Shown here in pieces: positions 30,091-39,360 of a stretch of 64,000 nt of DNA (its first letter is position 1; every line of letters starts with the position of its first letter). Origin of the DNA: Planctomycetaceae bacterium (GTDB taxonomy: Bacteria > Planctomycetota > Planctomycetia > Planctomycetales > Planctomycetaceae); contig JABURQ010000097.1 in NCBI GenBank assembly GCA_014762625.1, positions 56,451 through 120,450 on the forward strand, given 5' to 3'. The position numbers and the translations under genes were made by a program. The notes under the pieces are model-generated. The model saw nothing but the letters and a program-made list of their open reading frames with translations, ran no database searches and was not told the DNA's origin.

Positions 30091-31200
30091 TCAGCAAATC
30101 CAGCCACCGCCTAGAACGCGATCGCCGTCATACAGAACCACCGCCTGTCCCGGCGCGACACCATGTTGAGGAGCATCGAACATCACTCGAAATCGATCCT
30201 CCGAAAGAACCCGCACTTCGGCCTCCGCCGGGGTCTGACGATATCGAATCTGTGCTCGACATCGAAACTCCGTCGGGACGTCGGGGATCAGCCAGTTGGT
30301 TCGATCAGCTTCCAGCATCTCCCGCCCCAATTCGTCGTGTGTCCCGATCACGACTTGCCGCGACTCAGGACGGACTTCCACCACATACCGAGGAGTACCG
30401 AAAGCGACCCCCAGTCCCTTCCTCTGACCGATGGTAAAACGTTCGTAACCGTCATGTTGGCCGACGACATTGCCGAACGTATCAACAAGCTCTCCCGACG
30501 TTTCGGATGTGCCGCGATAACGTTCCAGAAAGCCTGCGTAATCGTTATCCGGCACAAAACAGATTTCCTGGCTATCGGGCTTATCGGCGGTGCGTAAGCC
30601 GGCGTCTCGTGCCAAATCCCGTATCTCGGTCTTTGGTTTGTCCCCAACAGGGAAACGGATGTGTTGTAATAATTCTCGCTGAATACCAAACAACACGTAA
30701 GACTGATCCTTCGTAGGATCGATTCCTCGCAGGAGTGCCGGTTGGTCTTCGCCTTCGACCGGTTCCAATCTCGCGTAATGTCCCGAGGCAATATAGTCCG
30801 CACCCACCTGCTGTGCGAACTCCCACAACTTGCCGAACTTCAACCAGTTATTACACATGACGCACGGATTCGGCGTCCGTCCGGCGAGATATTCGTCGGC
30901 AAAATAGTCCTTGATCCGTCCAAACGCATCCTTGAAGTTTAAGGCATGAAACGGAATATCGAGCAAATCTGAAACGCGCCGCGCATCGGCCGCATCGGAA
31001 GCCGAACAACATCCCTGTTTATGAGAAGACGACGTCACAATCGGCAGCAGATTTCCGGATTCCGTCGCACATGCTTCCTCTTCAGTCGCCCCTGATCGCA
31101 TAAACAGACCAATCACTTCGCAGCCATGCTGTTGAAGCAACAAAGCGGCTGCGGAGCTATCGACTCCTCCACTCATAGCAAGAACGACGCGTTGCGACAT
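30091..31200 (-). CDS. mnmA: tRNA 2-thiouridine(34) synthase MnmA
   Basis: VVLAMSGGVDSSAAALLL (PP-loop), NPCVMCNNWLKF, SQEICFVPDNDY. Confidence 0.95.
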   Translation of the reverse strand: MSQRVVLAMSGGVDSSAAALLLQQHGCEVIGLFMRSGATEEEACATESGNLLPIVTSSSHKQGCCSASDAADARRVSDLLDIPFHALNFKDAFGRIKDYFADEYLAGRTPNPCVMCNNWLKFGKLWEFAQQVGADYIASGHYARLEPVEGEDQPALLRGIDPTKDQSYVLFGIQRELLQHIRFPVGDKPKTEIRDLARDAGLRTADKPDSQEICFVPDNDYAGFLERYRGTSETSGELVDTFGNVVGQHDGYERFTIGQRKGLGVAFGTPRYVVEVRPESRQVVIGTHDELGREMLEADRTNWLIPDVPTEFRCRAQIRYRQTPAEAEVRVLSEDRFRVMFDAPQHGVAPGQAVVLYDGDRVLGGGWIC

Positions 31201-31323
31201 GAATCCAACTCAACCTGAAAAACGAAGCTCAGACCGTCTCCACGACGATCGTTTTACTTAGTCTAAACCCGACCCGGATGGCCAACAAGCCAGTGAGACA
31301 CGAATCGGTCACAGCACGTTCGG

Positions 31324-33513
31324 TCATTTCTGACTGAGAGTCGTCGATTCCAGCAAGCCCAGGTCGAGCATCGATTGTACCAATTCTCTGGCCAGAGGCC
31401 CGGCAGCACTGCCGCCACCGCCTCCATGCTCAACCACAACCGCGAAAGCATATTTGGGACGATCGGCGGGGACGTAGCCGGCAAACCAGGCATGATCCTG
31501 TTTTCCGCCTCCGACCTCCGCGGTTCCCGTCTTGCCGGCTATCCGCACATTCGGCAGCCTGACTGTTTTATACCCCGTCCCCCGATGCCAGTTCACCACA
31601 CGCTCCATTCCTTCGCGAATGCGTTGCAGTGAGGTTTCGTCGAGTCCCGGAATCGGTTGTAACGAAACGGGCGTCGCAGAAGTTCCCGTTGTGGCGATGT
31701 TCCCCGTCCGTTGCACGAGCCGGGGAGTGAAGCCGTAGCCGTTATTCGCGATGATCGCCATCCAGCGAGCAATCTGGAGCGGCGTCACGGTCAATCGGGA
31801 CTGGCCTATCGCAAGTCCCAATGTTTCTGACTGTTGCCAGCGATCGCTGCTGCCGGGCGCCAGATGTCCGGGACGCGGGAGATTTCCCCCCGCCTCTCCG
31901 GGAAGATCAATCCCCGTCGGACGACCGAACCCAAGCTTATCGGCCCAGTAGATCATTTCGTCAGGACCGATCGTCACACCGGCTTGATAGAAATAAACGT
32001 TGCAGGATTGGGCGATCGCTTCGCGAAGCGCGATCTCGCCGTGACCGAAGCCGTAATGCCGATAGACATAGCAGCGATAACGTTCGGGAGTGTTCAAATA
32101 CCCCTGACAGAAAAACGGTTCATCGGGATCGATCTTCCCGCTTTCCAACAGCGAGACCGACGTAACAGTTTTGAAAACAGAGCCCGGCGCGATCGTCATG
32201 TTCGTGGCTCTCGGGAAAAACGGTCGGCGTGGATCCTGCATCAATTCCCGCCACGCCTCCTCATCGTACACGGAAAAGAGCTGCAAGTTGTGTCTCGGAC
32301 CGTTGGCACAGGCGATGACTTCCCCCGTACGCACATCGATCACAACGATACTCGCCCCCGCTTCCTCCTCCGGAGAGGGATCTGTCGTCAGCTTACGGTC
32401 GATAATCGCTTCGGTTTCCTGCTGAAGCAGTGAATCAATGGTCAACACGACATCCTGACCGGGCCGCGGCTTGCGAATCACCTCGGAACTCAAGATTTCT
32501 CCCTGTCGATCTCGAATGACCTTACGTTCGCCTCGCAACCCTCGGAGCAAGCGATCGTAAGATCGTTCGATCCCTGAGATCCCTCTGCGATCGTCTACGT
32601 GATAGTCAAGCGGATTCGCTTCGCTGTCGGACGCAACTGTCGACTCATCCGGTTCCGACCGGTGCCCGATCACGTGCGAGGCGAGTTCTCCCCGCGGATA
32701 TTTTCGGAGAGTTCCGTAGGAAATGTGGAGTCCCGGATATTTCTCCGGATTCGCTTCTATTTCCGCCACAACGTCGAAAGATAGATTCTCCAGCACCAGG
32801 TGATAATCGAGTTCCTCTCGAATGATCAATGGTTCTTCCCGCCCGCGCGACGGCGGAGTCGTCAACTCTCGTCGGATTCTCCAGGCAAGACGCTTCCACC
32901 AACTCTGACTCACATCAACAGGCATCTGCGTTGACGTTTCCGTTTTCCGAGACGCCCGTTTGTCTTCCACCAGAGACACAATCCTCTCAACGCGTTTTTG
33001 AACCTCGCTTCGTTTCTCCGCCAACTCTTCGGGAGCGATTCCGGTCAATTGAGCGAGCGACGCCCACAGGTTCCTACGTTCGTCCAATACCTCCCTTTCA
33101 GCCTGCTCGATCTTCTCTGCGTCGCGACGCTCCGTACGAGACAACCGTTGATAGGCTTGACCTCGCAACCAATCTGGATCCGCAGGTGATTCCAACCATC
33201 GATAGTGAACTTCGAGATTGAAAAACTCTTCGTCTTGAGCCAGCACCTGACCGTCAGCAGAAAGAATTCGTCCGTCGGGAGCGGGAATCAGTTCTCGAGT
33301 TTCGTAGGTTTCTTCATAACGGGCGATAAACCGGTCGCGCACTTCCGATTGCAGCCAAAAGACTCGCCCCGCGACCACCAGCAGAGGGAACGACATCAGC
33401 GTCAACAAGATCCCCAGTCGTAACGACGGATTCTGATCCGTCAGCCAGGAACCGCTCGACCACGAATCGGGCCGAATCTGCGGTTCGAAAGGATGTTGAG
33501 GTTGATTGAGCAT
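31324..33513 (-). CDS. mrdA: Penicillin-binding protein 2 (class B PBP)
   Basis: SxxK at APGSVFKTVTSV, SCN at AQSCNVYFYQ, KTGT at IAGKTGTAEV; next to mreBCD. Confidence 0.92.
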   Translation of the reverse strand: MLNQPQHPFEPQIRPDSWSSGSWLTDQNPSLRLGILLTLMSFPLLVVAGRVFWLQSEVRDRFIARYEETYETRELIPAPDGRILSADGQVLAQDEEFFNLEVHYRWLESPADPDWLRGQAYQRLSRTERRDAEKIEQAEREVLDERRNLWASLAQLTGIAPEELAEKRSEVQKRVERIVSLVEDKRASRKTETSTQMPVDVSQSWWKRLAWRIRRELTTPPSRGREEPLIIREELDYHLVLENLSFDVVAEIEANPEKYPGLHISYGTLRKYPRGELASHVIGHRSEPDESTVASDSEANPLDYHVDDRRGISGIERSYDRLLRGLRGERKVIRDRQGEILSSEVIRKPRPGQDVVLTIDSLLQQETEAIIDRKLTTDPSPEEEAGASIVVIDVRTGEVIACANGPRHNLQLFSVYDEEAWRELMQDPRRPFFPRATNMTIAPGSVFKTVTSVSLLESGKIDPDEPFFCQGYLNTPERYRCYVYRHYGFGHGEIALREAIAQSCNVYFYQAGVTIGPDEMIYWADKLGFGRPTGIDLPGEAGGNLPRPGHLAPGSSDRWQQSETLGLAIGQSRLTVTPLQIARWMAIIANNGYGFTPRLVQRTGNIATTGTSATPVSLQPIPGLDETSLQRIREGMERVVNWHRGTGYKTVRLPNVRIAGKTGTAEVGGGKQDHAWFAGYVPADRPKYAFAVVVEHGGGGGSAAGPLARELVQSMLDLGLLESTTLSQK

Positions 33514-33519
33514 CGCAAG

Positions 33520-34056
33520 TTATCGAGAAAGAAAAAAGGATGTCGTTTCCAGTTTGTCGGATTGCCGGAACGAACGCGGCATCGTCAGACGCCCCACCGC
33601 AAGAACGGCAAGACCGCTAAGACAACCGAAACTATACGTCGCCAGTGCCGACCAAAATGTGGCCGCAACGAGATCGACGAACATCGGTTCCACTCCGGCG
33701 TAGTAGCAGTCAACAACGTGAGTGGCCCCCCAACCGAGGAAGATGATCGGTAAGGCCCAGAACAACCACAGTCGTCGATCGTATTTTTCCGAACGAAGCA
33801 ACGTCCCGAATAACCACGTGATCACAACAAACGTCAACGCCGATGCCCCCAGGGAAGCCCCCGTCCCCAGATCTCTGAGCAACCCCAGAATCGCTGCCTG
33901 TGGGATAGAACGACGTGTATCCAGACGCATCGCCACCACCGACCACAAGCAGAACAGAACATCTGCCGGTACCCCGCGCCACTGCAACCAGTCTCCAAAG
34001 ATCAGATTCGCAGCCAGCGAAACATACAGGGCCGGGAAAAATATCCACCAGTTCAT
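33520..34056 (-). CDS. mreD: Rod shape-determining protein MreD
   Basis: Small multi-TM protein between mreC and PBP2. Confidence 0.75.
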   Translation of the reverse strand: MNWWIFFPALYVSLAANLIFGDWLQWRGVPADVLFCLWSVVAMRLDTRRSIPQAAILGLLRDLGTGASLGASALTFVVITWLFGTLLRSEKYDRRLWLFWALPIIFLGWGATHVVDCYYAGVEPMFVDLVAATFWSALATYSFGCLSGLAVLAVGRLTMPRSFRQSDKLETTSFFLSR

Positions 34057-34082
34057 AGTTTCTCTCGTTTCCAGTCACTCGA

Positions 34083-35090
34083 TCAGTTCGCGTGCGAACG
34101 AAGCGGCGTCAGTTGTTCGCGTAAAATTTGAACCTGACTCAGCGTGTCGAAGCGGCATCCCGGTTTCACCCAGATCGACCACTCGTGGGCATTCTCCTCC
34201 AATTCCGCCTTTACAATCCGCCCGTAATACATCGGCATCGTCGATGACGTCAGCGGATCGTCAGTAAAGACCTCATCGCCGACGCGAATCGAATTTGAGG
34301 AACTGACGTAACGCAATCGGCACAACTCCTCTCCCAGACCTTCGAACACTCCTTCCGGACCGTAGGCATAACCGTCTTCAAACTGCCGCAGGATTCGCGC
34401 ACGTCCGCGGTAACCGGGATCGGTTATCAGTTGAACCCGGCTGATCCGGCGTCCGACATCAGCCAGTTTTCCGACGACGCATCGTCCCGCCATCACCGGA
34501 AGCGACTCGCGGACTCCGGCATGCGTCCCCCGATCGATGATCAGGTTCTCCGCCGACCGCATCGCGTCTTTGCTGTTCTCTGAAGCCTGCAACACCAATT
34601 GGTCGGGATGAGCGTCGGTTACCTGAGTCACCTCGATCAATAATTGTCGCTCCAGTGATGCGATCTGCCGCGATGACAAGACCTCCGCCGAGACCACATC
34701 CGCCTCGATGAGAGGACGATGTTCGGAAATCAGAAAGGGGGATTCCTCTTCGGATTGCCGTCGTTCGAAACGCTCGCGGGCTTCAGCGAGTAACAGTATC
34801 TGTTGACGCGCTGCCAGTTCCCAGCGTTGTCGTTCCCGTTCGTGTTCTTGAACGAGCTGCTCGATTCGTTGTGTCTCTTCGGATCGGTAGTTCTCTCCAA
34901 ATTTTGCGAGCCACGCTTTCCCTTCCTGAACGGGAGCCACACTATCCAGGATCAAAGACCGAGCCGACTCCTGCCAGGACGACGGAATTCCGGTCAGCAG
35001 ACCACAGACCGCCAGACACAACACCGGAATCAGGTGCTGGCCGGTCTGTTTCGTCTTAGGGGAGGAAGGAGTCATCAATCGCTCCGTCAA
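34083..35090 (-). CDS. mreC: Rod shape-determining protein MreC
   Basis: N-terminal TM, coiled coil, MreC-like core (LIIDRGTHAGVRESLPVMAGRCVVGKLADVGRRISRVQLITDPGYRGRARIL). Confidence 0.88.
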   Translation of the reverse strand: MTERLMTPSSPKTKQTGQHLIPVLCLAVCGLLTGIPSSWQESARSLILDSVAPVQEGKAWLAKFGENYRSEETQRIEQLVQEHERERQRWELAARQQILLLAEARERFERRQSEEESPFLISEHRPLIEADVVSAEVLSSRQIASLERQLLIEVTQVTDAHPDQLVLQASENSKDAMRSAENLIIDRGTHAGVRESLPVMAGRCVVGKLADVGRRISRVQLITDPGYRGRARILRQFEDGYAYGPEGVFEGLGEELCRLRYVSSSNSIRVGDEVFTDDPLTSSTMPMYYGRIVKAELEENAHEWSIWVKPGCRFDTLSQVQILREQLTPLRSHAN

Positions 35091-35104
35091 TCTTGAGGCC
35101 TGCC

Positions 35105-36154
35105 TCAGGCAGCCGCGTATCCGTCATCCAAACTGTCGCGCCACTGGTCGAGATGCTCGACACAAATCATCCCGCCGCGCACCATCGTGGTGAGCGGATC
35201 GGCGGCGACCCGAATGGGGATACCAAGTTGTTCGTTGAATTGCAGATCGATTCCACGCAATAAGGCACCGCCCCCGGAGAGAACAATGCCGGTTTCCGCA
35301 AGATCGGACACCAGTTCGGTAGGGCAGGATTCCATCGCCAGTTTGATTTTATTCAGGATTCGATTGATCGGACCGCGGACGGCTTCGCGGATTTCCTCAC
35401 TGGTCACGATTGTCTTCCGCGGCACACCACTCACAATATCCAGACCGCTCACATCGCGAGAGAGTTGCTGTTCGAGGGGAAATGCAGCCCCGATCTCCTT
35501 CTTGAGTCGTTCGGCGGTCGGTAAGCCGATTCGTAACGCAAATCTTTCTCGCAGATAATCGACAATCGCCTGATCGAATTCGTCCCCCGCAACACGTAAT
35601 GACTGGGACGAGATCGTTTCCGCCATCGAAAAAATCCCGATCTCGGTCGTCCCACCGCCGATATCACAAACCATACTCGCCATCGGTTCGGAGATCGGTA
35701 AGCCGGCACCGATCGCGGCCGCTTTGGCTTTCCCGATCAGAAACACCTTTCCCGCCCCCGCGCGTTCCACGGAATTAAAGACAGCACGCCGTTCGACCAA
35801 CGTGATTCCACCGGTGACGGGAATCAAGACGCGCGGTCGCGAGCGCCAACCGGTCGCCGCTACTTTACGAAAGAAATACCTCAACATCGCTTCGCAGAGT
35901 TCGTAATCGGTAATCACGCCGCGGCTGAGAGGCTGCACTGTGCGAATCGAATCGGGAGCGCGGCCCACCATCTGACGCGCCAACTTCCCGACCGCCGCAC
36001 CGCGTCCCAGAATTTTACGGCTCTCTTTCTGCAGCGCCAGCACTGAGGGCTCGTTCAACACCACACCTTCTCCCCGTAAAGAGATGCGTGTGTTGGACGT
36101 CCCAAGATCGAGGGCGAGCTGAGGCGCCATCCAGTTGCGTAGTCCGTGGAGCAT
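35105..36154 (-). CDS. mreB: Rod shape-determining protein MreB
   Basis: LALDLGTSNTRISL, MVCDIGGGTTEIGIFS, LSGGGALLRGID; ORF opens at 36208, likely start 36154. Confidence 0.93.
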   Translation of the reverse strand: MLHGLRNWMAPQLALDLGTSNTRISLRGEGVVLNEPSVLALQKESRKILGRGAAVGKLARQMVGRAPDSIRTVQPLSRGVITDYELCEAMLRYFFRKVAATGWRSRPRVLIPVTGGITLVERRAVFNSVERAGAGKVFLIGKAKAAAIGAGLPISEPMASMVCDIGGGTTEIGIFSMAETISSQSLRVAGDEFDQAIVDYLRERFALRIGLPTAERLKKEIGAAFPLEQQLSRDVSGLDIVSGVPRKTIVTSEEIREAVRGPINRILNKIKLAMESCPTELVSDLAETGIVLSGGGALLRGIDLQFNEQLGIPIRVAADPLTTMVRGGMICVEHLDQWRDSLDDGYAAA

Positions 36155-36206
36155 CCGTGCTCGTATCCGCTTGAAAGGCTCGAACGACCGGCAGGAAGCA
36201 GGGCGC

Positions 36207-36241
36207 AAAAAAAGCCCCGAACCTGAGTCAGGAACGGGACT
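36207..36241 (-). terminator. Imperfect hairpin terminator upstream of mreB
   Basis: CCCGaaCCTGA-G-TCAGGaaCGGG with A-run 36207-36213 on + strand. Confidence 0.55.
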
Positions 36242-36352
36242 TATATGTCAGTTATCAGATTGTCGCAAGAGGCAGTTGACCTCGGAGAGCGGCTAGATCA
36301 CTCGCGCAGGCTCATCACCCCACAGAGTGTCAAACTGCGTAAAGTCGGCAAT

Positions 36353-36484
36353 TCACGGAGCCAGCTGACCACCGTACTCCTGAATCTCCAGAAACAGGAA
36401 AATAATTCCCATGATCATCGCTCCTACAGAGAGAAGCAACAGACCGTCGTAAATTCCAGGGCTATCAGAGCTGCGTGGTGACAT
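36353..36484 (-). CDS. 43-aa single-TM small protein (not in supplied ORF track)
   Basis: Minus-strand translation MSPRSSDSPGIYDGLLLLSVGAMIMGIIFLFLEIQEYGGQLAP*; overlaps the end of 36465..37337 by 20 nt. Confidence 0.6.
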   Translation of the reverse strand: MSPRSSDSPGIYDGLLLLSVGAMIMGIIFLFLEIQEYGGQLAP

Positions 36485-37337
36485 GATCGTCCTTTGTAAT
36501 AGTTCCGTTTTTCGCTTTTTCCACTACCGTGCCGACCGCCCGGTTGGGGGTGACACTGACCAGTCGGATCGACCCGAGATACATCGGACGACCTTCATTC
36601 AGTTCGGCAGGACGGAAGACAAATAATTCGTGACCTTCGACCAGTCCGTCACGTTCGCCGAGAGAAATCTCCACGAGCCGTTCGGTACCGCGATCGTTCG
36701 CGTCCTGGGCTTGCAAAACATAACCGCTGACGACAGGAGGCGGCTCTTGAGCTCGGGCGAAGACTTTGGGATCTTTGACCCAGTTGTTGGCTTTGGCAAT
36801 CAGTTTCCAGGTCGCAATCTCTTCGAGAGCGGCCATATGCTTCCGCTCCATTTCTTCCATCTCTTTTTTCAGTGAGAAGATTTCATCCTTGGCGTCCCGC
36901 AAAGTACTGACCGTTTTTTCGAAGTCGGCGAGCAACTGGCGATTGACGTCCCGTTGACGGTAGGCTTCTTCACGTCGCGCTTCAGCTTCCTCTTTCGAAA
37001 GTCCCGATTCGGCTACGGTCACTTTTCGCATGCTGTTGAGGGTATTGTATTCTTCCTGCAGGTTCGCCAGTTGATTCTGAGCCGTTTGCAGGTCGGCATT
37101 CGCGGTTTGATAGTTGTTCGTCACTTCGGCGATCTGATTCTGCAATGCGGATCGTTCCGCTTCCCATTGACTCAGTTGTTCCGACAACTCCTGGTTCTTG
37201 CTATTCAACTGCTCCTGAACCGAATCCGCCTTGTCTTTCCAGTTCACTTGAGCCGTGTAAACAGCCCCGGCAAACGCCATGAACACGAAGCTGAACAGAA
37301 CCTGAAAGACGATGAGTAACTTGCCGAAAAAACTCAT
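36465..37337 (-). CDS. Coiled-coil membrane-anchored protein of unknown function
   Basis: N-terminal TM (MSFFGKLLIVFQVLFSFVFMAFAGAVYTAQ), long Gln/Glu/Asn-rich coiled coil, C-terminal beta-rich domain; ORF opens at 37355. Confidence 0.75.
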   Translation of the reverse strand: MSFFGKLLIVFQVLFSFVFMAFAGAVYTAQVNWKDKADSVQEQLNSKNQELSEQLSQWEAERSALQNQIAEVTNNYQTANADLQTAQNQLANLQEEYNTLNSMRKVTVAESGLSKEEAEARREEAYRQRDVNRQLLADFEKTVSTLRDAKDEIFSLKKEMEEMERKHMAALEEIATWKLIAKANNWVKDPKVFARAQEPPPVVSGYVLQAQDANDRGTERLVEISLGERDGLVEGHELFVFRPAELNEGRPMYLGSIRLVSVTPNRAVGTVVEKAKNGTITKDDHVTTQL

Positions 37338-37427
37338 AACTTCATCCCTTCGCAATGGCGAGGAAACTTTAATGGTGGGAGAAGAGCCGCTCTGAGAGCG
37401 ACCCCTCGTCGATATTTTTTACGAATC

Positions 37428-38099
37428 TTATTGTCGGGCCTTCAGTTGTGCGGTCCGACGCTCCATCTGTGTAATGCTGGCATCAAGTAACGCCAGAATA
37501 TTCTCCAATTCACGCTGCTGCTCCGCCAGACGTTTTGCATCCGCTCGAACGAGCGCCAACTGATCCCTCAACCGCAACACATCCTCACGACGCTTTTTGA
37601 GCAACTCTCCTTGAGCGGTCATGGCTTGCAGGTTTTCAGCCACACTATCTTCCGCTTGCGTGGCGGTGTTATTGAGCGTGGTTTTGATTTCGTCATTTAA
37701 ACGATCCAACTCAGCCTGAAACTCCTGTGCGCGAACATCCATGGCCGCGGTGTCTTTTTCCTGGAAATCCTTCAACGCCTGAATGTTCGCCTGTTCGGAA
37801 GCAATACGTTGGTCGAGTTGCTGTTCGCGGGCGGTTAGAACCTGGCTCTCTTTATTGAGCGAGGAAACCACCACTTCCGCCAGCACCTTGGAAGATCCTG
37901 CCTGTTCTCCACTCGGTCGATGCGTCGAGGAGTAGGTCGTTCCGTTGGCGTCGGTGGTTGAAGTAAACGTGAATTCTTCCATCGCCTGAGCGCGTCCCCA
38001 CCAGTTGGGACCACCCAAGGTCACAGCTCCCGAAACAGCCATAAACGTCAAGGAGGCTCCAGTGACGAAGACGATCAGGACTTTGGCCACAGTATTCAT
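37428..38099 (-). CDS. Coiled-coil membrane-anchored protein of unknown function
   Basis: N-terminal TM MNTVAKVLIVFVTGASLTFMAVSGAVTLGG then coiled coil; ORF opens at 38222. Confidence 0.7.
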   Translation of the reverse strand: MNTVAKVLIVFVTGASLTFMAVSGAVTLGGPNWWGRAQAMEEFTFTSTTDANGTTYSSTHRPSGEQAGSSKVLAEVVVSSLNKESQVLTAREQQLDQRIASEQANIQALKDFQEKDTAAMDVRAQEFQAELDRLNDEIKTTLNNTATQAEDSVAENLQAMTAQGELLKKRREDVLRLRDQLALVRADAKRLAEQQRELENILALLDASITQMERRTAQLKARQ

Positions 38100-38625
38100 G
38101 GTCGATTCAATTTGCAGGATAAATAGAAGAGCCCGATACGGGCGGACTGGACGAACGGTCTCCGCGACATTAGCTGGATTTTGTTCTAATCTACTATACG
38201 GGGCACCAAATCGCTCCGTCAATCAGAAAAGAAAGCTCCTCTCGATCTGTACTCGGATTCCTGTCCCCTCAACCTGAGCCGAAATCTCCCTTACGGCATA
38301 ATCGGCATAACCTGACTGGCTCTCCGAAAAAGGCGTTCCTCAGAGGCCGAAATTTCTATAGCTCCCTAACCCCGGACAAATACGTATACAAGTGCAAACA
38401 AAAAACCAGGTCCTCGAACTGTGAAAAAAGCATAAAGCCATACTGAATTGCCGTTTGCGCGACAATAAAAATGCTATTCTACAACCGCTTCAACGACAAC
38501 ACCCCTTACCCTGACAATATTTTCCATCGAACGATCCCACTCCGGTTTTTCCGTGAGGTAAACCCCGAACTTCTATAGGATAGCAGCAAGGCTTTGATGA
38601 TTTTAACCATACGCGGAAGGGCACC

Positions 38626-39312
38626 GTGTCAATGACTGATCCACCCTCAACGGGCAAATCGAACGAGACTCCCGATCTCGCTCTCTACCTCTCCTCAGAA
38701 GAAGAAAACCGGAAACTCGTCTTTATTTTGAAACGCGAACTCGTGAATGCCCAATGGGATCACATTTCTCTAGTAGGAGATCGAATCCTCGAACAAATGG
38801 AGGAACAGAAGAAACCCCAGGTGATGATCGACCTTTCGCAGCTCGAACATATGGGCTCCTCCATGGTGGCGCTACTCGTAAAAATCTGGAAACAGGCGGA
38901 GGCGAAAGAAGGCACCGTGGCGTTCCATTCCACTCACGATGGCATCAATCAAGTCCTCGATCTCGCCGGACTGGCAAAAGTCTGGACGATTTGTGACGAG
39001 CGGCAGGATGCTCTCGACGCACTGGGAGGAACCACCGAACAGACCGGCCGAAATCTCGCCCCTTTTCTCGTCACGGTCTCGCTGATTTGCACCGGAATCG
39101 CCGCTACCATGCTGGCACTAAAACTCACCAACAATCATCCGATCGGGAAAACGACCGAACAACAAATGCAAATCGGGGCCGGCGCCGTGGGAGCGATCCT
39201 GGGACTGTGGGCTTTTTTCACGGCCCACCGAATTAGCAAAAGGCTGGGGATCCTCTCAGCAATCGTGTGCCTCGGTCTGGCTGCATTTGCACTGTTCACC
39301 ATGCTGAACTGA
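38626..39312 (+). CDS. STAS-domain protein with C-terminal TM helices
   Basis: MIDLSQLEHMGSSMVALLVKIWKQAE (STAS Ser site) and hydrophobic segments LVTVSLICTGIAATMLAL, GAVGAILGLWAFF, ILSAIVCLGLAAFALF. Confidence 0.75.
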   Translation: MSMTDPPSTGKSNETPDLALYLSSEEENRKLVFILKRELVNAQWDHISLVGDRILEQMEEQKKPQVMIDLSQLEHMGSSMVALLVKIWKQAEAKEGTVAFHSTHDGINQVLDLAGLAKVWTICDERQDALDALGGTTEQTGRNLAPFLVTVSLICTGIAATMLALKLTNNHPIGKTTEQQMQIGAGAVGAILGLWAFFTAHRISKRLGILSAIVCLGLAAFALFTMLN

Positions 39313-39360
39313 TATCAGTTTCAATTCACTCGTCGCATTTCTGATGGAAGAAGAAAACTC

